NCBI RefSeq assembly: GCF_964355755.1 | Contig: NC_092673.1 | Coordinates: 21,705,001-21,769,000 of the forward strand | Source of the DNA: Antedon mediterranea | Taxonomy: Eukaryota; Echinodermata; Crinoidea; Comatulida; Antedonidae | Direction of reading: 5' to 3' | Length of the DNA stretch: 64,000 nucleotides | In this document: positions 25,101 to 37,100 of the stretch, piece after piece | Numbering within the stretch: position 1 is the first letter of the stretch | Layout: the number at the start of each line of letters is the position of its first letter | The notes under the pieces: model-generated | Told to the model about the DNA's origin: nothing | Seen by the model: the letters and a program-made list of their open reading frames with translations, nothing else | Databases searched by the model: none | Program-made: the position numbers and the translations under genes

Positions 25101-28100
25101 AACCGACGTTACGAGATAGCGATGACGGGCCTTTGACTTGTTGCGATCGGCTAAGACGTACACAAGATCACCAACATCAATATCGGAGCTTGCTGGAAAA
25201 CGGCCCGTTGGAGCCTTTGATCTTTCACTATGTGCATGATTGGCTAAACGACGTTTGTGCTGTGAGATAATTAATTGACTGTCAGACAGAGGAATTTGGT
25301 CGTTAGTAAACTGGTCGCGTTGTGTCCACATCTCCCTAGAAGAGAGACCACATGAGCGTAGTCGAGAGTTTAAGCAAGCCATAGTAATTTTGAGCATAGT
25401 TGGGGTGACTAATCCACCAGTGGGTTCTTGTGTAAGAAGTTCGTCTTCTACTTCACGTACGGCCTTTTCGGCGATTGGATTCTTATTTGGGTTTTTGGTT
25501 CTTCCTAGCTCAATCATTATTCTGTGGTGCGCTAACAACTTATCGCTGACCAACGAAGCAAATCCAGGAGCAGGGTCGGTGCGAATTACAGCGTGTGGGC
25601 CGTCAAGAGGCCTGAGCTCAATACAAAGGCGGATTAAACCGTCTCGTAGACTGTCGTGACGTTCGCTGTCGATAATGCACGCGACTGTAAATGATGTTAC
25701 ACACTCTCGCATCACTAGAATAAGTTGTCGTTCACGCTTAATTACATCAGCAGCGAAGGTGGTACCAACTGCATCGGGTGGGTCTCCGGTGGACTGCGGG
25801 ATAACGGTATGTGGAATAGAGCATCTTGCTGAGATACGCTCCACAGAGGCATCCATGTCGAGAGCGAAGAAATATCTACGAACGATCGTTTTAAGCTGAT
25901 GGCACGAAGGGTGGTCAAAACGCAGATGAAGTGCTGTGAGAAGGCCCTCGAGGACATCACGAGGAACAACAATACATTCGCGTACGGGTGCGAGTGGCTC
26001 ATCCCTACGAACGACCAAAAGACCATCCTTGGCTATGGTAGAAAATCGTAGAAGGCGCTTGACATCTTTAATGTTTGTGATTTTTTTGTGGGGGCGAGTA
26101 CCCTGAGAAAGGTGAGCGTGAGTGCGTCGTAGGACCGGACATTCAGACTGGATGGCCAGCCAGGCAGGACGACTAGTGAAAGGTAGCTTTGTGGAGCCAG
26201 ATATAACGTCTTTAATGTTCACTTGGAAAACAACAGAGTCTTCGGTTTGTTGGACAAAAGAGCAGATTTGGCAAGAAGGAGCGTCACAAGGTTGTGCGTT
26301 CCTGCTCCCGAAGTCGGACGGCATATTTGCGGAACCTGCGAGGTGGTGAACAGATGCGTGATAGCGGCTAACAGTGGATAAGAAGGTTGAAACCCGAGGA
26401 CTCACAGAGAATTCACCTCTGCACAACTTTTCGTAGGCTTGGACACATGGCTTACTGTCTGTCAAAATGTGTGCCTGATGTGCGGATTGTATGATAAATG
26501 GACTAAAGTGTTTTGTGGATGCGGCAATTGAAAGAGCTTCGACTTCACATGGTAACCAGGTCATTTGTCGTCCGCGTAGTTTAGCGCTATAAAAACCAGC
26601 GAGTAATGGTTTGCTGTCACGGGAGACATACAAGGTGGAAGCTATGCCATATTTCTTGACGGCGCCATCAGTTACAATCCACAATTGGTCACTTGCTCGT
26701 GGGATGGCAATCGTGTGTGGTGAGTTGAGGATAGATTGCGCACTTGCGAAACTAGCGAGCAATTCGTCAGACCAGTCTATCTTCTCTTGGGATTGTCGTC
26801 CAGCGACAGCAGCTTCAAGAGGTGACAAAATAGGTGCACATCGCGGGAGAACGCGAGATAGCATCTTAAATGCGCCAATGAACGATCGTAATCCGGTCAC
26901 GGTGACTGGTCTCGGGCAGCTAGATAATGTTGAGATGCGATGAGAGCTAGCTCGGAGTGTCCCTTGGCTCCATATCCACCCAAGAATGTTAGTAGTCTTA
27001 GGACAGATAACGGTTTTGGTAGCGGATAAATGTAGTCCTGAGTTGGATAGTGCATGAAGGATTCTTCTCCATACGTTCAAGACCTCTTCAACTGTATTAC
27101 CGCCGCAGTAAAGATCATCAGCGAGTTTTGTAGCTGAACCTTCTTCTAAAAAATCACCCACTACTCTGCTTAGAAGTTCTTCCAATGCGGTTTCTGACCC
27201 CGGCATGCCCATTGCGCAACGGGTATATACCCTGACACCGTGAAATGGAGTGACGATTCCGCAATATTTCATAGACGGTTTTGAAAGTGGAATTTGGTAG
27301 AAAGCGTTGGTAAGATCCGTTGTTATAATGTATTTCCACTGTCCGATTTTAAGAAGAGTGGAGTCGACGTCAGGCATGAGTGACGGTTGTGGTTTGCTGT
27401 ACCTGCCGACATCGGCAAAGGATGTCACTAATCTGGAACCGCCGTTGGGTTTCTTCACGAGGAATGACGGATTGAGATATTCTACAGCAACTCCAACATC
27501 TTCTGGACGGGCAAAAACTCCAAGTGTTTCGAGTTCGTCGAACTTGTGTTGTAGTTCGAGGAGCTTGTCTCTTGCATACTGAGGAAGGCGACCTTTGCGT
27601 TGTGGGGGTTGGACTGGTCCCATATTTACGGTGGCAACAAACGGGCCTACAGCACCATTATAACCTTTAAAGGAAGGGTTGAAAATGTCATCATACTCCT
27701 TGTGGAGGCTAGTAAATTGTTCGAGTATGTTGCGAGGTAGAATGCTATCCGGATCCAGCTTAATGCTATCAGAGAAGCAAGTGTGAACTGTTGTAGTGCT
27801 AAGCTTTGGTGGTTTAATCGGGGATGATGAAGTGTCAGGTAGGTTAGGTGTAAACACAGGGCTAGCTTGGCAAAACTGTTCATTGCGTGAAAGCACTTTG
27901 GGTTCGTTTGACAGGTTAGGAATGCGAATTCGTCCGGCAACGCACGATATGATACGTGGTTCAGGCCAAACATGAGATGGCAAAGATGTTTTCGAGATTG
28001 GTGCATCAACGCGAGGTTCAATAGCAACAGTGTCTATGTCGGTGAGGTCATTTGGGAGTGAAAGTTCAATGTAACTACCTGGCCATATCACAGTGCGTGT

Positions 28101-31100
28101 TGAGGGAGCACGGAGAACATGAGCGCGTCTGATCGAGTGGCATTCGGACAAAGTGGTAGGCAAGGAGCCATAGATGTATGTTGTGCCATCGGCCATAACT
28201 ACTTGACGCTTAGCGGGGCGGATAGAAATATCATTCTGTTCCATAAACGGTGTACCAGCGAGTAGCTCAACGTCGAGGTCCTTAACGACGAGGCCATTGA
28301 AAGTCAAGTCTTTATTGTCACGTGTAAAGGTGACGTTTGTCTCGCCCATAACCTGTAACTGCGAAGATCCATCGGCTTGGTGTGCTGATTGACTACTGGG
28401 CTTAATCTGAACGCCAAGTAAACGTGCAGTTGATTCACGGATCATGTTGCCAGTAGCACCGCTGTCTATAGTAATATGTACGGTATTATAGCCGTGAAAG
28501 GCTTCGAGATATGGCGACTGACGTACCTGTATTCGAAGAGCTGAGGATGAACCAGATGGTGGGTCGTTGGGATCCTCGACACGGGTGGAATCCTGTTCAT
28601 AGCAGTAACTGTCGTCATCGTCGAAGATGTTTGCGGCCCGGGCACGTGCCATGTAGCGGCGGTCGCGTTCCGGAAGGAACTTGCACTCACTGAGAAAGTG
28701 GCGGTCTGGTCGTCCACCTTGTTTACAAAATGGGCAGCATTTATTTGGTTTGTTATTGTATGTCTGAGTATTGAATGTCTTAGGTGGGTAGCGGGAACGC
28801 GGTGGTTGAGAAGGAAGAGAAGCTGGTCTTTGAAACGGTAAAATCGCTGAACGCATGACTCTTGTGTCATCGGAAGTTTTGATTTCTTCTAATAGGGAAG
28901 TCATAGCTTGTGAAATTTCAGGCTTGATGGACGCCAGTGTACGTGAGCGAAGCTCTGTGCCATACCTCTGTTTGACGAGTTGGGGAAGTGAAGGGTGAAC
29001 TAAGCGTAGCCATGTCAGTGTGAGTAGGTTTTCAAGTGAAGGGGCGAGTTCTTCGTCTTCCGTAATAGGTTGATTGTGGTGAGTTATAACACTGTCTGCT
29101 TGAAGAAGATTGTCATCAATGAAAGCTAGCAAACGTTGGTATAGATCCTCTGGGCGTTCATCTGGGCCCAGACTAATGTTAGCAAACTCTAAGAAATGAG
29201 CCCCACTAGATTGGAACCCGTAATGTAATCGTATGCATTGCCAGATGCAAGGTAGTGATGTGGATGATTTTACGATAGTGTTTCTTGAGATTACAGGGCA
29301 ATAGTTAGCAATTTGACCTAACATTAGTTCCAACATGGTTACTTTCTGTTGTGCAGATAAAGCATTAGCTACGTTGTCTTCAAAACCATTGTCATCAGTG
29401 AACCCTCGGAGTGGGGAAGCTCTGGTTTTCTTGCCCCACGAGAAACCTTCCACCAGGAAATTGGCGAATTTAGTGTCTAATGTTAACGTGTACATGAGGT
29501 TTTGACGCCAATTCTCAAATGTGTTTATTGTTTCGTTTTTACCTAAGCACCATTGCTTGGGGGCACGATTGGATGCAGCCATTGTTGTGGTGTTTATACA
29601 AAGTGTACTGAGTGAAACGTTATTCCTCTATTGACGAACGGAGAATTACAGCGACTGCAGTATGCGCCGGTCAGTTGCTCGCCTGTGGATGTGCGATAAC
29701 GGCAGTATAAGTACTATAGTTATAGGGCTAGGCCTAGGTCTGCCTCCTGTGTAGACGGTAAGTCGATATTCTTGTGGGCAGTAAAATGTGTTGCGTAGGA
29801 TTTTCGTCTCCCGACGCTGCCACCACGCCAACTTGGTAATAATATAGACAATACTCACACAGATAATACAACTGAATAACCGATACTTGAGGTATAACAA
29901 TAATGTAACTTTATTAACAAAGCAAACAGTAAACATTCGTATGTAAAAACAACCACACGAGGAGGCTCATATGGAGCGCCGTACGTGACATAACAGCCAA
30001 ACTGGCGAAGGCCATATACATGGCTGCAGACGCGTGCTCAAATTTTAGTTAGTGTTTACCGACCAACCGACCGACATAGTGAGCTGCACGCAACTAATAA
30101 TTGTATCACAACACATTTCAATGACTACCATAATCTACAATTTACCAAGCATTTTTGTATCACTTTTTGATAATAATTGTGCTGTATTTTTTTTTTCTGC
30201 TGTAGGTAGTATTTATTTGATTATACTGTACATACCATATTACACCAATAAAAAACGAAAAAACCCTTCTGAACAATAAATGCCCGGGGCGTTTATTAGG
30301 ATGAATTCGGTAAGTTACTTTAGCATTCTGAAAAGAATTCTGTTGGGCTCGACGTTTCTATAAAAATGTTTGATCATCCTCGGGGTTCAAAAATACTTTC
30401 TAGCATTATTATAAGCAAAAATACAATTACAAACAGTAAAGGATTTGTTTTAAATCGTATAATGAAACAATTTAAAGCATAAGTTATTGCAAAACATTAC
30501 TGTCCAAGGATAAGTTGTGTAGAGATATGTTATTTGTTTGAAACAATAACATTAGTAATTAATAGTATTTCTGGTCATCTTTTACCCAAATTTTCTATTA
30601 GAATGAATGTAAATATGTATATTTCGAACAATTTTATACCAAATTTAAGTTTCTACAACCAGTACTTACAGAGATATGAAGATGCCCTGTAAGAATAAGT
30701 TGTGTAGAGGTAGGGCCTATGTTTTTTGTTTGAAACATTAGTAATTAATAGTATTTCTGATCATCTTTTCACCAAATTTTCTGTTAGAATGAATGTAAAA
30801 ATGTATATTTCCAACAATTTGATACCAAATTTAAGTTTCTACGACCAGTACTTACAGAGATATGAAGATGCCCTGGTATGTGGGTCAAAGGTCAGAAAGG
30901 GCATTTCTGATCATTTTTGACTAAAATGCCCCATTAGACTGAATATGAATGCATGCCTTCTGAACATTTTGAGACCAACATTGACTTGCTGCGACCAGTG
31001 GTTGCCAAGATACAAGTAGCTATTTATATTTCTTCATATAACCCTTGACCCTGACTCTTTGACCTTTTGTAACATTTTTCAAAATGTGTAGCAAATAACA

Positions 31101-34100
31101 AAATCTATATTTCGAACAGTTTAAGACCAAATTCAAGTGTCTATGACCAGTAGTTACGGAGATACATACATGCCCTGGGTTGTGGGTCAAAGGTCAGAAA
31201 TGGCATTTCCGGTCATTTTTTGCTAAAATGTCCCATTAGACTGAATATAAATGTATACCTTCTGATCAATTTGAGACCAAAATTACCTTGCTGTGACCAG
31301 TGGTTGTCGAGATTTAAGGACATGTTGGTGTTTGGTGTTATAACCTTTCACCCTGACCTTTTGACCTTTCGCCACATTTTCTAAATGTGTAACCAAGCCA
31401 AAATTGATTGTTTGACCACCCTAAACCAATTTCTGAAGTCAAATTCTCTGGACCTCAAAGTGCATACGAAAGTTGATCTAGCTACTAGAGTATAAAGGTC
31501 CCAAATTCTTTTCTACCATTAAAAGACATTCTGAATACCTGATTTTCCAATTCCCTGACATATTAGACCATCCCAAAGGTGTCCTGTTGTTGACTGTAAT
31601 TGTTTTTATTACTACATGTGACTAACATCATAGGCTTTTTTGCCCGTTTCAAGGTTGATCCCTTGTTCCAAAAGACAGCAGCAGCGTTTGATGAAGGCGG
31701 TACATTTAGTCTACTGCTGAATCATCTACCAGTACGCGATGACACCTGCGAGATGTTGCTGGATTCTACCTGTATTATAGACAGCATTGGACAACAGGCA
31801 GGAGAGGTACAATACAGACAGGATCAACAGGTTGATTTAACAGAAATCAAAGGTACATGAATGTGTAAATATACATGAATGTGAAAATACACATGAATTT
31901 GAAAACGAACATGAATGTGCAAATGTACATGAATGTGTAAATGCACATAAATGTGTAAAGGTACATGGAATGTGCAAATGTATATGAATGTGTAAATGCA
32001 CATAAATGTGTAAAGGTACATGAAATGTGCAAATATACATGAATGTGTAAATGCACATAAATGTGTAAAGGTACATGAATTTGTAAATGTACATGGAATG
32101 TGCAAATGTACATGAATGTGTAAATGCACATAATGTGTAAGGTACATGAAATGTGTTAATGTACATGAAATGTGTTAAAGTACATGAATGTGTAAAGGTA
32201 CACGATATAAATGTGTATAGGTACATGAATGTGTCAAGTACATGAATGTGTATATGTATATGAATGTGTCAGGTACATGAATGTGTATAGGTACATGAGT
32301 GTGTCAGGTACATGAATGTGTATAGGTACATGAATGTGTCCGGTACATGAATGTGTATAGGTACATGAATGTGTATAGGTACATGAATGTGTCAGGTACA
32401 TATGTGTAAATGTAGGCCTACTGTTTTTCCTGTGTTGAAGAAATTCAGGTTAGTCCCTCTACAGTACTACATCAGCCACAGTGTAGTGCCTACAATTATC
32501 AGCAGACAATCCCCTATTCTCTTTATCGCGCTCATGCCATCCCAAAATGCCTTAGGATACACTTAATATTGCATGCCTCTCACAAGCTAGTCTGGTCCAT
32601 TATCCCATATTTCTTTCTTCGTCCCTTATTAAATATTATTTAAAAAGTTTTTTATTAATTTTGTTTTCTTCAGGTCACTATAACTGTGCTCAATTCTCGT
32701 CACTTCAAATCTGCCCAGCATTTTTAGACTTTGAGTTTACAAATTGGAGTGAAAATGGTGAGGTATGTATACATACAGTACAAACATTAATTTATCAACG
32801 GTGATTAGGTACATTTGTACAAATGAGAAAATAGCTGGCCCAACCGAGATTTTATATCAGGATTATTATAGACAGACATACTACCATTATTATCTGAAAT
32901 GATTTATTCATGTGATGATTCATTCAGTGATATTAGATGCGTTTTTTAGTGAGTGAGTGGCCGAGCGGTTAAGACAGTGGAACCGTAATTACATAGCCAT
33001 AACATCGAGGCTTACTTGCTCCATGGTTCTGGTGGTAGAACAAGTCTTCTCGGATAAGGACTAAAAACCATAGGTCCAGTGTACATATCTAGCTCATGTG
33101 CACTTTAAAGAACCTAGTACATTTTTCGAGACAAGTAGGGGTTTACCCCGGTATACTAGTACATCACAGCCTTTGATCATAAATAACTGGGCCGTCTGGG
33201 AGACCAATCTTTGACTGAAGTGGTCGTCCAGTATAAATAAATAATAACAATATTAAATTAGTATTATTATTATTAGTATTAAACAAACAAGGAAATTTGT
33301 ATACAAATTTAACTACTGTTAGTTGAATATGTTTTTGTTTACTTATATATTTAAGGACAATTTTAGTGAAGCATTTTCCAAAATGGCACAAGAAGAGAAA
33401 GCGTTTGATATACATGCTGTACCAGAACCAATTGAAGAAGATACTCCTATTGATGATTATGGACCAGACCATTTAAATGATGGGGATTATAGCGATGACG
33501 ACGATGCTAGTGGTGGATATATAGGTGATACCATAGAATATCAAGTGATTACAGAGAAACGTGATGGGTAAGAGATTCACCATTGTGGTAATATACAGAA
33601 GTAATACACATGTGATGTCATGTTCATCATATTATTCTTTATCATATTATACAAGAACATATAACTGAAAAAAATTAAATAAATGACCAAGAGTTGTTTC
33701 TTATACCAGGATGGCTATGGGCAGCAAGGATAACCTAAGTCTTGAGTTAGCACTACAACCTGGGGAATACTCCTACTTCAAGCCTAGTATGTTCACAACC
33801 TGGGCTGGACCTCAACATTGGAAGGTTAAACCTTTTTCTAAAGGTAATCATTTTCAAGATTTAATGGTTTATTTATTGAACTTTATTTAAGCGTGGTTCC
33901 CACTAGCCATGCAACGCAATGACGTATTGATGCAAGGTGCGGTATTGCATAATCACAAGTGGGAACCGATGATGCAATAATGCTGCAAACATCGCAAGTT
34001 TGATTTCACAATTATTGGAATGGCATTTCTTATATTGCGAAGGTTATGGTGCCTCGCTAGTGGCAAGAAAACTTTAAAAAGGATCCTCTAACTGCGGCAC

Positions 34101-37100
34101 TGCAGTAGTACAGTTGACGAAAAGCCCAAAAAACAACGCAAAAAGCCCAAAAAACAACGCAAAAATATACAGTATCAAATTACATAACTCAATTTCAACA
34201 TTAAAATTCATGACTATATACAAAATAAAATATAAATTCATAGATGGCAACATTATTTAAAAAAGATATATTGCCATTAAAAGAGAGATAATTTAGCAAT
34301 GAAGTGCCTGTATTATAGAATGATATTCTAAAATACTGTAATTTATATATGCAGACATCACCATTTGTTCACAATATGTACATTGTTTATTAAGGCAAGG
34401 GGAAATACATGTACCTCTCAAATGATTTTGATGGCTTCAATAAAAAATATTTTGCATGTATTTATATTTGTAGAACATAATGAAAAGAAAGATGACAATG
34501 CGAAGGTTAAAAAACCTGCATTCGTTTTGGATTATGATAAGGAAATTGACTTTAAAAAGTCTTTCTCAAAATCCAAGGTAATTATATATAGCTTAAGCTC
34601 TGTCTATACTATCAAACTTTGAAAAAAGTGTGATGTTCTCAAACATGGTAGTGAAATACCCAAATATGGTAATGACATCATCATGTCCATATATGGGTAC
34701 ATCACATTTTTTTGTCACATAAAGTTTGATAGTGTAGACAAAGCTATACACATGACAGGTTCATTAAGTTGCTTCTTACAGTTAACATGCAAAAACATGC
34801 TATCAGTCACGTCATTTATTTCTTTGTTTCATTTTTATACAATCAAAATAATTCTTAAAAAGATAAATAGTCAACTGACTCTACATTGGTTACAAACTGG
34901 TCTAAACAAAAAATATGATTGAATATTAATGGAGGTATTATTTGCATATGTAGAGTTTGGTTTGGACATTTTTTTTTGTCAAGTCATGTAACCTTTGATT
35001 CTAGGTCCAGGTGACCACTTTAGATTCTGTTATCAAAGACATGCACATTTGAACTGTGTTGGTGTTGGTGAACAATATTTTAAATGATTTTACAGAACTG
35101 ACTTTGACATATAACGTAATGTATACGTTATATATGTCCATTGCAATTTGAAATCGAGGCCATTGGGATAAAATATAACTTTTCTAATGTTTGTTCTTTC
35201 AGGCTGCAACTACTTTGTCTAAAGTTACATTAGAAAAAAACAGCAAGACATCGACGACACTACCGAATGACTTGCATTATGACCCAGATAATTTGTTCAA
35301 ACTTTTCCTGAAACCATCTTTTATGGTGAGTAGTAATATCAATTATGTCTTTCCTAAGATTTCAATCTGACAGAAATCACACCATAAAAATTCTGCCCTG
35401 AAGAATACAATGAATGTGCAATTCTTATACCCACAACCTCCAGATCCGTAGCTTTCATTCAGAAGATACTACACCAACTTGATAGTAATTTTAACTAATA
35501 ACTTAACAAAGTAGCTATGCATCAGGGTGCTAAGCAAGTCAGATAGTTTCCTTTACTCTGACATAACTGTACTAAATTCTCAGCACATTGAGACCGCTTT
35601 ATGTAATGGGATTCAACCATCTAACTTACCTAGCTCCCAAAGCTACTTTTTAGTTAATATGTATACTTGTACAGTTACAGGAAAAGAAAGATTTAGGTAT
35701 TTTCTATTCAATTTGTGTTCTCTTTTTATTCTCAATTAATTTTCTTTTACATTTTTTACAGGTTAAAAGACAGGCGCGTGAAAGCAATGGTGTAGATGAT
35801 GGCATTGAGGGATACAACTACAATAATGAGAATGATAGAGCTAATTTCTGCCCTGCTATGAATGTAAGTAATGCTGCTGCACTCTATACCTATGTTTAGA
35901 CCTGAAAAATATTCACATTTTAAGGCCAATTTAAACGGACAAGCAGTAACAGTAACAAAGATATGTTGTTCCTGCCAATATCGCATCATTATTTCTTAAA
36001 TTAATACATAAATTACATCCGATAAGTTGCTAGAATGCGTGACGCACCTCTGGTTCCACATTAAAATGCAGATTGTGCGAGTTGTTTTTTGATGAATTTA
36101 CAAACGCCTCAATAAGAAATGCGTCAAAGCTGTTCAAACGCGTCAAATTTGTTAACGGAAATATACATGAAAAAATGCTACACAATTAATATTTTGATTA
36201 ACCATTATGACTATGCAAACATTTTAAATGAAAATATCCCCTAATGTTTCAATGTAAACAATTGTTGACTGAGTTGATTGTTTATTATATTTTGCAGATG
36301 GAAGATGATGATGATCATGATGATGTTGGTGAAGGAGGTGACTTCACTGCCAGTGACTACAGCAGCAACATGTTTCAGAGTACATTGATGGGCGAGGATA
36401 GCATTCTTGATACCACTGCCTTCTCTGGTGATAAATTAGTGGCTCAACCACACAGGGTAAAAAGACTTTGTTTTTTGGAAATACCTGGTGTACTGTAATT
36501 TAAGCTTGGTTCCCACTAGCGATGGAACGTAACACAACCTACACAATGTAAGAAAATGCCCACCCAATAATTGTGTTTGCCCACGCCTGTGTGAAATCAA
36601 ACCTGTGAAGTTTGCAGCACTGTTGCGCTGTCGATTCCCAATTTGATTACGTAATACAGCACTATGCGTCAATACGTCATGTGTTGCGTTGCGTCCTAGT
36701 GGGTTTGCTTTACTTCTACTATTGTTAATTTGCCATGGAAACTAGGATGTTATTGTGAAACTTTTAGCAATTGTTATTTCAATATGATATACCTGCATGG
36801 ATGCCTTTGAAAAAAAGGCATTGATGGACTCAAATCCGTCCAAAGAAGAGTTAGTGTTTACTTTTCAACAGTATTTTTCAATTAACGTATTATTTATCTT
36901 TGTTTTTAAATGTTTGTACAAAATGTTCAATGTTTTTATTCATTAAGACGAAATATCATGCTTAGCCATGATACATGATTTTGGCCCTTTATAGGCAGGA
37001 CCTCCCGTAGTGGTCACCTTCCATAAGCGGTTACCATACTTTTTTCGATCCACTTACAGGAGGAGCATTACCAACAGTTTCTCAAAAAAACACTTTTTAT

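Larger units (their letters stand above)
24341..30007 (-). mobile_element. Full-length LTR retrotransposon, minus orientation
   Basis: The element is 5,667 bp with 182-bp LTRs, a primer-binding site, one gag-pol frame and a polypurine tract. The LTRs appear identical by eye, which indicates a very recent insertion. The immediate flanks share only AAG (left ...AACAAG, right AAGGCC). It was inserted next to or within the AAGGCCATATA repeat of an older element. Domain order protease, RT, RNase H, integrase with an uninterrupted D-x35-E integrase fits Ty3/gypsy-like (Metaviridae) retrotransposons, clade not assigned. No envelope frame is present. Confidence 0.92.

Noticed and set aside
24836-28870. 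Numerous medium ORFs on both strands within 24.7-29.6 kb
   Set aside because: Alternate-frame shadows of the 1,628-codon gag-pol frame.
31824-32226. Minus-strand ORFs rich in YTFMCIYTF words
   Set aside because: Translation of the 18-bp minisatellite after NCAPH exon 6.
32949-33030. tRNA-Leu or tRNA-Ser gene
   Set aside because: Only the 5' part is tRNA-like. Two copies share a long non-tRNA body, and the anticodon and T arms are not conserved, so it is a SINE.
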